This document shows, one piece after another, positions 32,729-43,646 of a stretch of 64,000 bases of DNA (positions are counted from its first letter, which is position 1; every line of letters starts with the position of its first letter). The position numbers and the translations under genes are program-made. The stretch is from NCBI GenBank assembly GCA_900312665.1, contig ONZQ02000014.1, positions 141,194 through 205,193 on the forward strand. The letters are read 5' to 3'. The stretch comes from Cephalotrichum gorgonifer. Its lineage: Eukaryota > Ascomycota > Sordariomycetes > Microascales > Microascaceae. Below the pieces are notes generated by a model. That model searched no databases. It worked only from the letters and a program-made list of their open reading frames with translations, and had not been told where the DNA came from.

Positions 32729-35700
32729 TTGGACTTACACCATCGTCATCGCTGCAGCTTCGCGATGTGGGACCGGAGGCGGACGACCCGGGACAGACCG
32801 GGAAACGAAAAGAACAAGATTCGAATGTCATGAAACGGCCTTCGAGTAGGAGGCAAATATCGTCTTTGCCGGGGACGGTGGTTTCGGCGGTTTCACGACT
32901 CGGCCGAGGGGGAACGGGCGGAAGGCACGATCGATAACTAGCTGCAGGTCATTCATTTTTCTTCGCTGTGGCGTGTGGGGGTGGGACCGGGACGGGGACC
33001 CGGGTCCCGGGACCGGCGGCGGTCCCCACCTTAGCTCAGACATTATGAGGAAGGGGCGGACGCACCTGGAGGTGGGGGGGGCGCGGCGGGGCCGGGTGGG
33101 AGGGGTGTGTGTGGGGGACGGAGGGGAAGGAAGGGTGGTGGTTCTGGAGCTTTCTTTTTTGCTCGGCCGGTTCGGGATATCGAATAAGTCCGCCGTCAGG
33201 GGAGGGGGCCTGACGATTTCGAAGCACAGAGAAAGCCCAGAGAAGCACGGGTTCTCGGTCTTTCCATGTGGCCGAGCAATAACGTCACCTCTCTCGCGCA
33301 CGGGTTATCACTACCCGGAGGGAAGCGAGCACAACCGTGGTCCACCGTTCGTTGAACCCCACAAAGTTGATATCTTGAAATCGCGATACCCGTGATGTGT
33401 AATCCGCTTGTAATCAATCGCGCAATGTTTCAACGTTAGGCCCCGTAGCCAATGGGTGTGATGTTTCCCTCCCCCCTTCTCCCATGTTACCTCGCCACTA
33501 ACTCCGCCATATTCATGTCGTCATGTCGGTTTTGGGTGGACTGGGGACTATTAACTCCGAGGGGGGGGACTTGGGGAATATGCAAAACGAAACATCCGCA
33601 GGGCAACCAACCTATAGCGTTCATGTGCTTTCTGCTTACTCTTGCCTCCCCGGGTCATTCCCGCCGCTTCTGTCGCCAGATCGCCCCTTGTCCCTTCCGT
33701 CCGAGAAGCAGATTTGGCAGATAAGTGATACAACTGATGCAAGTGATCAATATTGTGTTGTTGGGCTGGAGGTCAAGGTGCAGTAGCTTGCACATATGCA
33801 AGGATAATACACACATACACAGTTGATCTATCTGGGAAAAAAGCACTGCATGGCAGACGGAGCTCCCGACAGATTTCGATTCGCCATGGGTTGGGTTGAT
33901 CGTCCGCAGTTCCTATCTGGGGTGGGAAGAATGCCCGGCTGCAATATCCCGCCCTTCTTCAGTCCTCCCTTCCCATCCTCCCTTTTCCATCATGGGAGTT
34001 GGCGGTGTTAGTCGGCAGTAGTTTCATTACTATGTAGTTATTATTCCGTCCCTTCCACTGTCAGGTAGCGTGCGCACTGATGTTTGTAATGCCTTACTAC
34101 GTACTTTTAAAGGGTGGAACTAGTTATTAGGGACAAATTATACATACATGCTAGACCGGTCACATCGCCTTGGAACCGATAGGGCGGTGTCACACTGCAT
34201 AGCGCACCTCTCAAGGGTGTCCACTTTTCATTGTGGCCTTTGCTTTTTCCCGGTCCTTCGTGGAAACCGCCGGTTGGACTAGTGGTGGTGAATGTGTACA
34301 TGTAACTAGGGATATGACGGCGGGAAAAGCAAGTCCTGATCAACGTCGCCTAACGGCCCGTCATTTTCCGAGGGTGTCTCCACAGGCATTTAAACGGGTC
34401 AAGTGGTCATCGGGGAACTCACTATCCTCGAGAGGTGGCAACTGCGGATCGGACTGGAAGCGAGAATGAGAAATCCTCATGCGAGGGAGGGGAAGTACAC
34501 GCTGGAGCTAGAGGTAGATCCGTAGCAAGGACGAGCTCGGACTGAGACGAAGGAAGACTCAATGATTGAAACTAGTATCAACTGCTAATATTAGGGCTGA
34601 GCTGTGGAATAGGCTACCCGGGCTAAGAGGGCCCACCCCCACTGCAATAGAACAATGATCATGGAAGGGTCTAAGGGTGGGGCAGGTGCTAGGGAACCTT
34701 AATCCCCGACGAACGGGTGGAGGGGCAGTATTACAAGCGCACGAGTATGAGTGGTCACCAAGGTACGTAGTAGTCGGGGGAGGCGATAGTAGCGGCGGGT
34801 TTCGACTCATTCGTCAGGGGCAGAGTCGCAGCCGCAGGATCCCGTGCTCAGCGCCTGTCCATATTACTCGTGGGGCTGGGACGGCTTACCTCATTTCGAG
34901 GCTCGGGGACTCGAAGAATTACTAATATTGACAACAGGCCCGGTACCACGCAAGCAGCTGAGCATTACATTACACTAGCAGCAACCTATATGCACGAGTA
35001 ATATCTACCTAATACCTAGTGTGCATATGCGCCCTGACTTGACGGCACCATTCCTCTTCCTCCCCTAGCTTCGGGCCATCGCTGAATATTATTAGTTCCA
35101 TGTCGACATTTTGATATGTACAAGTAGGTATGGGGCACATTTGGTAGGCACACGGACACCCACTCTATCCCCTTATTAGTCGCCCCAACGACCGAACCCC
35201 ACCCATCCATCCACATTAACTTTCTCTCCCGCCAGCTCCGTAAGCGAGGGAGCAATAAGGTCCGCGAGTGGTAATCCATGATAAATCTCAAAATGGCAAC
35301 ACGCAGCGCCGGACTCTTTATGGCTTAGGACCATCGATGATTATACACCGTTTACTAAGACCACAAGCACGAACTCGTCATCATCCTCTGGTGGCGTAGG
35401 CGGAAGTGTCGTTCTTTGCTTCATTTACCTACCTATTTGGGGTTTAGAATCGCCGGGTATCCGGGGGAAGGTCCCACTAGAATCCCGACCTTTAGCGGAG
35501 AACGTTATTAGTCCGTCCATCCTTTAGAAGTTTCATAGCTTCCCCCGCATCCCGAAGGATCTTGACATATCCTTGACATGAGGATATCCACAACGGTTCC
35601 TCCGGCCCCATCGATGGCGAAAAAAAATCTAGAGAAAGAAACGAGAAGATCCACCGAGATAAGCACCGACTTCCAAGACTTTCCTTCACCGCTGTTGTTA

Positions 35701-36512
35701 CTCCCTTTTGCCCGTTGTGCTCCTGCCCGTCGTTGGTGGAAGAGCACAGCCAAGCTTCTGCTTCTAAATATGAGGGGCAAACTCGAGCTTTCCCCATTCA
35801 TCCCCACCCCCGGGCCGCCGTTTCGCCCCACGGTTCTTTTGCGGGACCCCGGCGAGTGTGTTCCGGTCCGGCGGGGACCCCGAACCGGTCTAGAGACCCA
35901 TACATACCATCCATACTGTACGTAACGTAGTAGAGATTAAGAAGCTAGGCTAGACTTACACAACTTTCTCATCTACCCCCCCCCCCCCCGGGGGTCCACT
36001 GCCGCGTATCATCATGCCCGCGTTTGCTTGGCAAATCGACGCCGCACTAAGGCTAGATACGGCGAATGGCACCTGCAGCCGCTTATGCAGGTCGCATACA
36101 CAAGCGCAGGGAAGAGAAGAAAAAAGGGAAGCACTGCAGGGTAGTAGGTAGGGGCGGGAGAGCCCACGCGCCTTACTTCGGCGATTATCGTCGGCGGGGG
36201 TGATCAACTCCGAGGGGGGGAAGGGCAGGTGGGATATGATGTATCACGTATGGTGTCATGACGAACCCAAACATGGCAGTTGAGAGGGGGCGAAAGGAAG
36301 TGAAAGGGGAAACAAGTGCCGCTATCGTGACTCCGTCCGCTCGGACGGTCTCTCCCCGTCGTGGCAATGCACCCATTCAGATGTAGTCCTTTCCAGGCGC
36401 TACTCGAGAGTCCTCGATGATGACGCCCCCACCTAGCCGAGACCCCCATCTTTCTCGTCGCCTAATGGATAGAAGCAGATATATCTCCAACGGCGCTAAG
36501 ACCCCCCCCCCC

Positions 36513-36825
36513 NNNNNNNNNNNNNNNNNNNNNNNNNNNNNNNNNNNNNNNNNNNNNNNNNNNNNNNNNNNNNNNNNNNNNNNNNNNNNNNNNNNNNNNN
36601 NNNNNNNNNNNNNNNNNNNNNNNNNNNNNNNNNNNNNNNNNNNNNNNNNNNNNNNNNNNNNNNNNNNNNNNNNNNNNNNNNNNNNNNNNNNNNNNNNNNN
36701 NNNNNNNNNNNNNNNNNNNNNNNNNNNNNNNNNNNNNNNNNNNNNNNNNNNNNNNNNNNNNNNNNNNNNNNNNNNNNNNNNNNNNNNNNNNNNNNNNNNN
36801 NNNNNNNNNNNNNNNNNNNNNNNNN
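36513..36825. other. Assembly gap (313 N)
   Basis: A run of N flanked on the left by a run of twelve C residues. The true sequence and length are unknown. Confidence 0.99.
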
Positions 36826-37166
36826 CCCCTTCCTAGAACCACGGCCGACGTCGCCAACTACCGTCTCGTTCTGTAACCCAGACCAAATCCCCGACCACCC
36901 CCCCTGACGTGCTAGCCCTACGGTGTGTGCCCCGACGATACCGAGATAAAGACCAAGACCCACACACCGTGCACACAGCCAACCGAATTACGAAGGGACC
37001 AACCAGTGAAGCTTTGCGAGACTCGGTCTATACGCCATCAGCCACACAACCGAGATCTCATCTCCATTCCCCCAATTTCACCTTCCCGCCCTCTCTTACT
37101 CCTCCTTACCTCACCGGTCACCACCTTTCAACATAGGCACATATAGAGGGTGACCAGACGTGAGCC

Positions 37167-39588
37167 ATGGGATCGGAACCGAATTCCCCGCAGAGCGGAC
37201 AGCCCCCTTGCTATAGCTCAGATGAGACCCGCGGGACCTTGCAGGACCCATCAAACACCCAGAAGAAGAGGAAGAGGGCGAGTAAGCCCAAGGTGAGGAC
37301 TGGCTGCATAACATGGTAAGCTTCAGATTTCCCCCCTTTTGTCTCTTCCCTCCCCCCTCCCCCCTCCCCTAGACTAGAAGAATCAGGGGCGGCCTTCCCT
37401 TGCCAGTCCTTGATTCTTCCCATACATTCTCTTGGCGGCCACCCCCGTGGCGTACCTTTGAAACGTCAATGAGCGATGTCCGGCGAGGCGTGAGAAAGAA
37501 AGAAAAGACCGATTGTCCCGGAAACAAGGAATTGGCTAACGTTTTGCTCGTCGTTTTCGTCTCTTTTGCAGCAAGTAAGTGGGTTTCGCTCCTTTCCATC
37601 TTCCCCTATCCGGGTAGCGTCTCTTCTACTTCCCCTTCCTCTTTCTTCCTCTCTCTCCCGCATTCTTCTGATGTCTTCCAGTCTTCATCTGCAACACCTA
37701 CCTCCCCGTCCTTAACCATCCCCCCCCCTTCTTCCTCTCCCAAAAGTGCATCACCTTCCATCACCATCCACGCAATACGGCTCCGATCTAGACGGGGGGA
37801 ATACTAACATCATCACCCTCCACCCGCAGGATTAGACGCGTAAAGTGTGACGAGATAAAACCCGCGTGCCAACGCTGCACCTCGACGGGAAGAACATGCG
37901 ACGGATACGACAACGAGGCGACGGCGGCCAGGAGGTTATCCACTAGTCAGCTAGCTCACGGACCACGAGGCCTCCCGCTGGTGACGAATCCAATGAGCGG
38001 CTACTCGACGCCCCTGTCGTCCCCATCCCTCTCCCTCCCATCATCGTCGTCATTGTCCGGGATCAACCCCTACTGGCAGGCAGCCGCCGCCGCCGCCGCC
38101 TCGGTTCCCGGCCTGCGGGCCATACGCCCCTCGCCGCCGAGTATACCAGGCAGCGCCGTCGAGAGGGAATACTTCGACGAGTTCAGGAGGACGGTGGAGA
38201 CAGGCCTGTCGCAGCACGTGTCCAACTCCGACGACTTCTGGAGGTGGACGGTGCCACACCTATGCCTCTCCGCGCCCGCCGTCCGGAACGCCGTCCTGGC
38301 CCTGAGTGCCGCCTTCCGGACCTACCAGCTTGCCGAACTCCCCCACGGGAGCTCCTCCGCGCCGTCCGAGACCGAGGTCTTCATGCTAGACCAATACGGC
38401 CGCGCCATGACGATGCTGGGCCGCGCGGATGGCGACGCGCCGGGGACGACGGCCATAACACTCGTCTGCTGCCTCATCTTCGTCTACATCGAGATGCTCA
38501 GGGACAACTGGCCTCAAGCTATCTGCCACCTCGAGGCGGGCCTCGCGATAATCGATAGCGCCATACCTCTCGAGCGACTTCTCGCGCTCGCGAGCCCAAA
38601 GGCCAGCGCCATGCTGGAAGGCGACCACCTCACTTCAGAGATAGACCACGTCGTACACATGTTCACGTCACTCGAGATATCGGCGAGCCTATACACAGAC
38701 CGGATCAAGCCCGTCATCGCGCTGAAGCTGTACGAGGCGCGGGAGCTCGCCGAGGTGAGAATTCCAGAGTTCACCGACGTGGGTGAGGCACACCGAATGA
38801 CGACGCAATACTTCCGCGACGTCATCGCGGCCAAGTGGATCGGGAACGCCGGAGGTTCACCGAGCGGTAGCAGCGCAGCGCGGCAACGCCAGGGACTCGC
38901 CCTCGCCAACATGGGCGTGCAGCTCGACTACCGGCTCCGGCAGTTCAGCGAGAGTACCCACGCGCCGAAGCCGTGGAGCCTCGCGGGCATCTCCCTGCGT
39001 ATAGACCTCATGCACTTCACGTGTGCCAGGCAGATCGGGCGAGGCGGCCGCCGCACGGTATCCCTAGGCCTGGATATAGAAGACGAATATGACGACTTCG
39101 GCGCGTGGGAGGAGGTGGTCCTTGTAATCGAGTCCGTACAGTCCGGCATCTCGATGCTCGCCTCGGCGGCGCACCGCGGGCGGTGGTTCATGCTCGACAT
39201 GGGCATCGTGTCCATGGTACACTACGTGGTGCAGAACTGCCGCGACGGGCGCACAAGGGAGCGCGCGCTGAGGGTTCTACGGGGCTGGGAGCGGCGGGAG
39301 AACTTCTGGGACGGACCCGAGGTGAGGATGCTGCTGGAGGCCGGGAAGCGGGAGCGCTGGGACTGGGAATGGGACTGGGACTGGGAGACGGGGATGGAGA
39401 TGCCAAAAGGGCCGGATGGGGGTTCGGTGGTACCGGTGCTGAAGGATATGATGAAGGCGCTGAGTATATCGCCGCCGGATGACGATGGCGGCAAGGAGGA
39501 CGAGCCGGGAGGAAGGTGGAAGGGAAATGGGGGAGGAAGAGAAACGGGAAAGGAAAAGGGCTGGGAAGGTAGGTATGAGTACGAGTAA
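37167..39588 (+). CDS. Zn2Cys6 transcription factor with a 3-nt micro-exon
   Basis: This is a nuclear DNA-binding regulator of the fungal binuclear zinc cluster class; its target genes are unknown. The model is join(37167..37315, 37572..37574, 37830..39588), 636 residues, with introns of 256 and 255 nt. Exon 1 ends in VRTGCIT plus TG; the 3-nt exon CAA and the first base of exon 3 complete TGC AAG, giving CITCKIRRVKCDE. The cluster then has the full CX2CX6CX6CX2CX6C pattern (through ACQRCTSTGRTCD, residues about 47-75). Skipping the 3-nt exon keeps frame but gives Trp in place of Cys-Lys. A Ser/Pro-rich linker follows, then a helical domain of the Fungal_trans_2 type (about 130-450), starting near REYFDEFRRTVETGL and ALSAAFRTYQ, and an acidic Trp/Glu/Gly-rich tail. 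Confidence 0.85.
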
Positions 39589-40309
39589 GAGAAAGGGAAA
39601 AAAAAAAGGATTGGCGAGGGTATATGGGTTGGGCCTGAATGTCCACTGTCTCACGATTCAACACAGGGACAGAGGTGACTCTGCATTCTGGCGCTGGCGC
39701 TGGGCAGTTGGATACGAGTGAGTGAGTTTAGACGGTGGTCGTGTCGTCTCGGAATCACTCGATGGGGCATTCGTAAGAGGACGTACAGTATAATGTGATC
39801 AAGGCGTGTATATTAGAAGGGCCGGTGATTTAATGCTTGCTTACCCGCTCCTTCCTAGAGCTTAGCAAATTATCTCATCGCGGATGCCTACACTGGGGCA
39901 AGAAGACAGAAAAGGAAGGCGGACCAGTCCCTGATGGGTAATACATGTGAACCGAACCTGCCTGCAAGGCGAAGGAATGGTAAGATCGGAAGGAACAGTC
40001 GTCTGTGGCGCTTGCATGTATTTATATAAAAGTATGTAATATTAGAATGGAAACCCGCCCATTTTGGGTTGAATATGCGAGTACCCACTAGCTTGATCCA
40101 CTTGCGACCCAGACAGAACATTAAGCTTTGACACCACCATGATAGATTGACCATGTCCCCTTCACTACCACAGCTCTGACCTAGAGAGTCAAAATCCCAC
40201 GGTGTTATGGATGTGTCAAACAGGGACGGACAACTCCGCTAGAATCCACCCACTCTAATGTCCTAGGACTTATGGGAGCGAGCTGTTCATTCTGAGTCCA
40301 TGAGCAGCC
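39589..40309. other. Intergenic region before JmjC gene
   Basis: Terminator of the Zn2Cys6 gene and promoter of the JmjC gene. No coding sequence seen. Confidence 0.65.
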
Positions 40310-41878
40310 ATGGACGAGCTCCTCACAACGCTACACGGCGCAACCACCCGGATCTACACATCCTGCACAGCGGACTCTTCCGCAATTCCAGGCCGTAATG
40401 ACACTCCCCGCACTATATCCGCATGCGGAAAGGCCGTCACAGTCCTCCTCGCACGCCAGGCCTCCCTCACCCTAACCCTCCACGCCCGCCTCGCCACCCT
40501 AGCCCCAAGGCATGGACCTACGACCGACCCACCGGTGGACGAGGCCCTGCTCCGCCGCAGACTCGCGGACCTCCTCGCCCTCGCCAACGCAAAATTTCTC
40601 GCCTTCCGCTTCGAGGTCCTGCCGCCCTGCTGGAGGGAGCTGTACACCTCCGTCCGCATCCTGACCTTCCACCTCGGCGTCCTCCGCTCCCGGCTAAGGC
40701 TGGCTGGCGCGAGGGACGCCGAGTCGAGCGCCGAGATGGACGAGCTGGTGAGGGGCCTGGACATGGCGCTCATCGTCGCGGGAGGGGGATCGGCGTGGGG
40801 GAGGTCAGCGGTGAACTCACTCGTCGGGCTCCTCGAGCGGGCGTGGGAAGGAGATTCCGCCAGGTCTGCCGACGACGACCACGGACACGGGGAATGCAGG
40901 GCTGCAAAGAGGTTAAAGTATACCCGCGACGGCGAGGACTCTCCCCCACCGCCCTGGGATGATTCCCCCCTGTTCTCGGATGAACCCGCCTTCGAACCCC
41001 CCGTCACATGCCCCGCCCCGCGCCTCGACGGCCTCTCGATGGACTCCTTCCAGGCGTACATCGACCCGGCCACGAACCCGCACGGCGTCGTCCCCGCCGT
41101 CTTCACGGACCTGATATCGGACTGGCCCGCGCTGAACGAACACCCCTGGTCCAGGCCATCCTATCTCCTCTCACGGACCTTCGGCGGTCGGAGATACGTC
41201 CCCGTCGAGATCGGCCGGAGCTACGTCGACGAGGACTGGGGCCAGAAACTCATCCCCTTTAGCGCCTTCCTCTCCTCCTACATCGACCCCAGCATATCAT
41301 CCCCCAATGACGGAAGACCGTCACCCAAGTTGCCATCCCAGCCAGAGGCGAAAAAGGGCTACCTGGCACAGCATGACCTCTTCTCCCAAGTCCCCACCCT
41401 GAGGAATGACGTCCTCCTGCCGGACTACCTCTGGACCTCCCCACCCCTCCACCCCTCTCCGGAACAGAACAAGCCCAAGGTCGGCGCGCCGCAGCTGAAC
41501 GCGTGGTTCGGACCCGCGGGGACAATCACCCCGCTGCACACCGACAGCATGCACAACCTCCTCTGCCAGGTCGTCGGCCGGAAATACGTGCGGCTGTACC
41601 CGCCCGAATGCACGCCCGCCATGCTCCCCCGTGGGACAGAGAACGGCGTCGACATGGGAAACACGAGCCGCGTCGACCTCGGCGTCGCCGAGGGGTGGGA
41701 CGAGGGCGGGGGCGACGAGGGGTCCGAGATAGGGGCCGAGGAGCTGGAGAGGTTCAGGGCGGCGGAGCACTGGGATTGCGTCCTGGGGCCGGGTGACACG
41801 CTCTACATACCCATCGGGTGGTGGCACTACGTCCGGAGCCTGAGCGTCAGTTTCAGCGTGAGCTTCTGGTGGAACTGA
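40310..41878 (+). CDS. JmjC-domain protein (KDM8/JMJD5-like)
   Basis: This is a probable Fe(II)/2-oxoglutarate-dependent oxygenase of the JmjC/cupin-8 class, whose members hydroxylate or demethylate proteins. It is an intronless ORF of 522 residues. An N-terminal helical part (to about residue 180) resembles the helical domain in front of JMJD5-type catalytic domains. After a disordered stretch, the JmjC domain covers about 240-522. Iron ligands are visible: His410 and Asp412 in TPLHTDSMHN, and the distal His506 in IPIGWWHYVRSL. Lys424 or so in VVGRKYVRLYPP is the usual 2-oxoglutarate lysine region. An acidic Gly/Glu insert lies near 460-480. The substrate is unknown. The start at 40310 is in a good context (gccATGG). 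The stop is only 122 bp from the stop of the convergent gene. Confidence 0.88.
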   Translation: MDELLTTLHGATTRIYTSCTADSSAIPGRNDTPRTISACGKAVTVLLARQASLTLTLHARLATLAPRHGPTTDPPVDEALLRRRLADLLALANAKFLAFRFEVLPPCWRELYTSVRILTFHLGVLRSRLRLAGARDAESSAEMDELVRGLDMALIVAGGGSAWGRSAVNSLVGLLERAWEGDSARSADDDHGHGECRAAKRLKYTRDGEDSPPPPWDDSPLFSDEPAFEPPVTCPAPRLDGLSMDSFQAYIDPATNPHGVVPAVFTDLISDWPALNEHPWSRPSYLLSRTFGGRRYVPVEIGRSYVDEDWGQKLIPFSAFLSSYIDPSISSPNDGRPSPKLPSQPEAKKGYLAQHDLFSQVPTLRNDVLLPDYLWTSPPLHPSPEQNKPKVGAPQLNAWFGPAGTITPLHTDSMHNLLCQVVGRKYVRLYPPECTPAMLPRGTENGVDMGNTSRVDLGVAEGWDEGGGDEGSEIGAEELERFRAAEHWDCVLGPGDTLYIPIGWWHYVRSLSVSFSVSFWWN

Positions 41879-42000
41879 AAACTGAAAAACCCGTGAATGT
41901 ATTACTTCTCGAGCTTCATCATACACTTCGTAAACAAGATACCTATCAAGACATAGGAGGCACCTGATAAAAACAGTAAACTCCCTCCCTCCCCAAGACC

Positions 42001-43646
42001 TTACCCCGCCCCACCTAGAGCCGGACTTTCACCGCCGGTGGCTTGCCCCCCGCCCCTCCTCGCCTTCGCGCTCTCCTTCAGCTGATCCCACTTATCCCGG
42101 TACTTTCCAAGCGTCTTCTGCATCTTCAGGTTATCCTTCTCCAGGACCTCGATGTGCCTAACCGCGGACGCGAGCCTCTCCTCCATCTCGGCGCGCTCCC
42201 TCCTGGACCTCTCGTCCGCGCCGCCTGCCGTTGCGGAGGTCGAGGCGTGCGGCGACCCGGGCCGCATAAGCCTCATGCTCTCCGCTAGCGCGAGGCTCGA
42301 GTTCTGCGCGCTGGCCTCGAAGGCGTGGAGGCGCCTGCTCAGCTTGTCGAGCATGTCCTTGAGGCTCTTGTTCTCGAGGCATAGCTCCTCGATGGTGTTG
42401 TTGAGGTCCCTCTCCGTCCGTGCCTTGCCGATCCGCCTCCTCGCCGTAGGTGATAGCGCCTGCGGGGTCTCTCGCGCATCCACGAAGTCGTCCTCGTCAT
42501 CACCTATCGCGTCACCCGCACTGCTGCTCGTGTGTAGCGAGGCCTCCATGCGGCGCTTCTCCTTCTCGGCGAAGGTGAGGATGTTGGCATAGGACATGGT
42601 GTGTCCGCTCGTGGGGACCACGTAGAAAGAGTCGCTCGCGGCGTGGCCGTCGCGCGACACGAGGCGGAGCGCGGCCTTGGAGTAGATCTTGCTAAGGTCG
42701 GGGTCGCCGCCAGGAGCCTGAGCCTGTCGCCGGTGCTGCCGGGACTTCTTAGGGGATGTGGGTTCCGGCGCCTGGGGCTCCTGAGTGGCCGAGGGCTCCT
42801 CTGCGATCAGGGGGAGGCCGGCGAAGGCCAGTGGCGCCGATAGTTTGTTGAACAGAGATCCGAAGGAGCTGTAGAACCGCGAATATCCGTCCTCGGCACT
42901 TTCCGGCTGATCTTGACCATCCTCGCCGGCCTCGATAGGGTGAGCTTCCTGTTTCTTCTGACTAGGGTCCTGTGGAGCTCGGACGGGTTTGGGCGGATGC
43001 TCGAGCATGGTCTGCATCTTCGTCTTCGATCCATCTCGGCGCCGGGGTAGAGGATCGAGGTCCCCCGAGGCGGCGTTTCCGGATACGCTGGGGGCCACTG
43101 GTTGCCCGCCATACTTCAGTCGGATTCCTCTGGCCGACGCGAGGTTGCTAACTATGGACGAGCTAACGTCGCGCGAGGAGTGTCGCTGCTGGCCCAGGAG
43201 CGAGGGCACCTGTGGTGTCTTCGCGGCCGCCTTGCCGGATTTCGTTGAAACCTCACTAGTAGTGGAGGCATCCTTGGCAGATGTAAGCTGCTTCTCATCG
43301 CCATCAACGTTGTTGTCGGCGTCCGTGTCGGCGGCCTGGGCGGGGTGGCGGGAGGGAAGCTGGAGGAGCTCGGAGAGGCGACGGTGGTGCTGCTCGAGTA
43401 GCTTAAGAGTACGGAGGGCCTCGATGCTCGTGGTGCTCTGGGCTGCGTTGGCGAATTCCCCGGCGGCGAACGTGTGCTCGCTGATGGCGACGGTGGTATC
43501 GGCGGACTTGGTGGCTTTGGAGGCTGCCAGCGCGTGGTCATGCGCCTACGAGGAGAGTGGGTTAGCAGGGCAAGGCGGCGGCGTATCGGGGGGCCCGGGC
43601 AGGGGGGGAAGAGCCGATATACCTTGATTACGGGTGAAGGCTCCAT
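42001..43646 (-). CDS. MIT-like and coiled-coil protein, possible Atg38/NRBF2 relative
   Basis: The model is complement(join(42001..43545, 43623..43646)), 522 residues. Exon 1 codes only MEPSPVIK, and the 77-nt GT-AG intron has a TGCTAAC branch site. Residues about 6-75 form three amphipathic helices (AHDHALAASKATKSAD, VAISEHTFAAGEFANAAQ, ALRTLKLLEQHHRRLSELL) that look like an MIT domain. The middle is disordered. Two coiled coils lie at about 385-420 (NTIEELCLENKSLKDMLDKL) and 465-508 (EERLASAVRHIEVLEKDNLK). An N-terminal MIT with C-terminal coiled coil is the arrangement of Atg38/NRBF2, the autophagy PI3-kinase subunit, but this protein is longer and I cannot confirm orthology. Alternative: an unrelated conserved fungal protein. 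Confidence 0.7.

Larger units (their letters stand above)
32103..37166. other. Gene-poor 5-kb region with assembly gap
   Basis: No supportable gene in 5.1 kb. Open frames are short and lack domains. The left 1 kb is NUR1 3' flank and contains a G-quadruplex-like tract (32711-32728). 33000-33150 is very G-rich. 34500-36200 has mixed composition. The gap of N starts after a C-run. The last 300 bp before 37167 is the leader of the Zn2Cys6 gene. A missing gene or a non-coding RNA cannot be excluded. Confidence 0.45.

Noticed and set aside
32705..32735. Telomere-like GGGTTGGGTT run
   Set aside because: Fungal telomere repeat is usually TTAGGG; this lacks the A and is only four units, so it is listed as a G-quadruplex tract.
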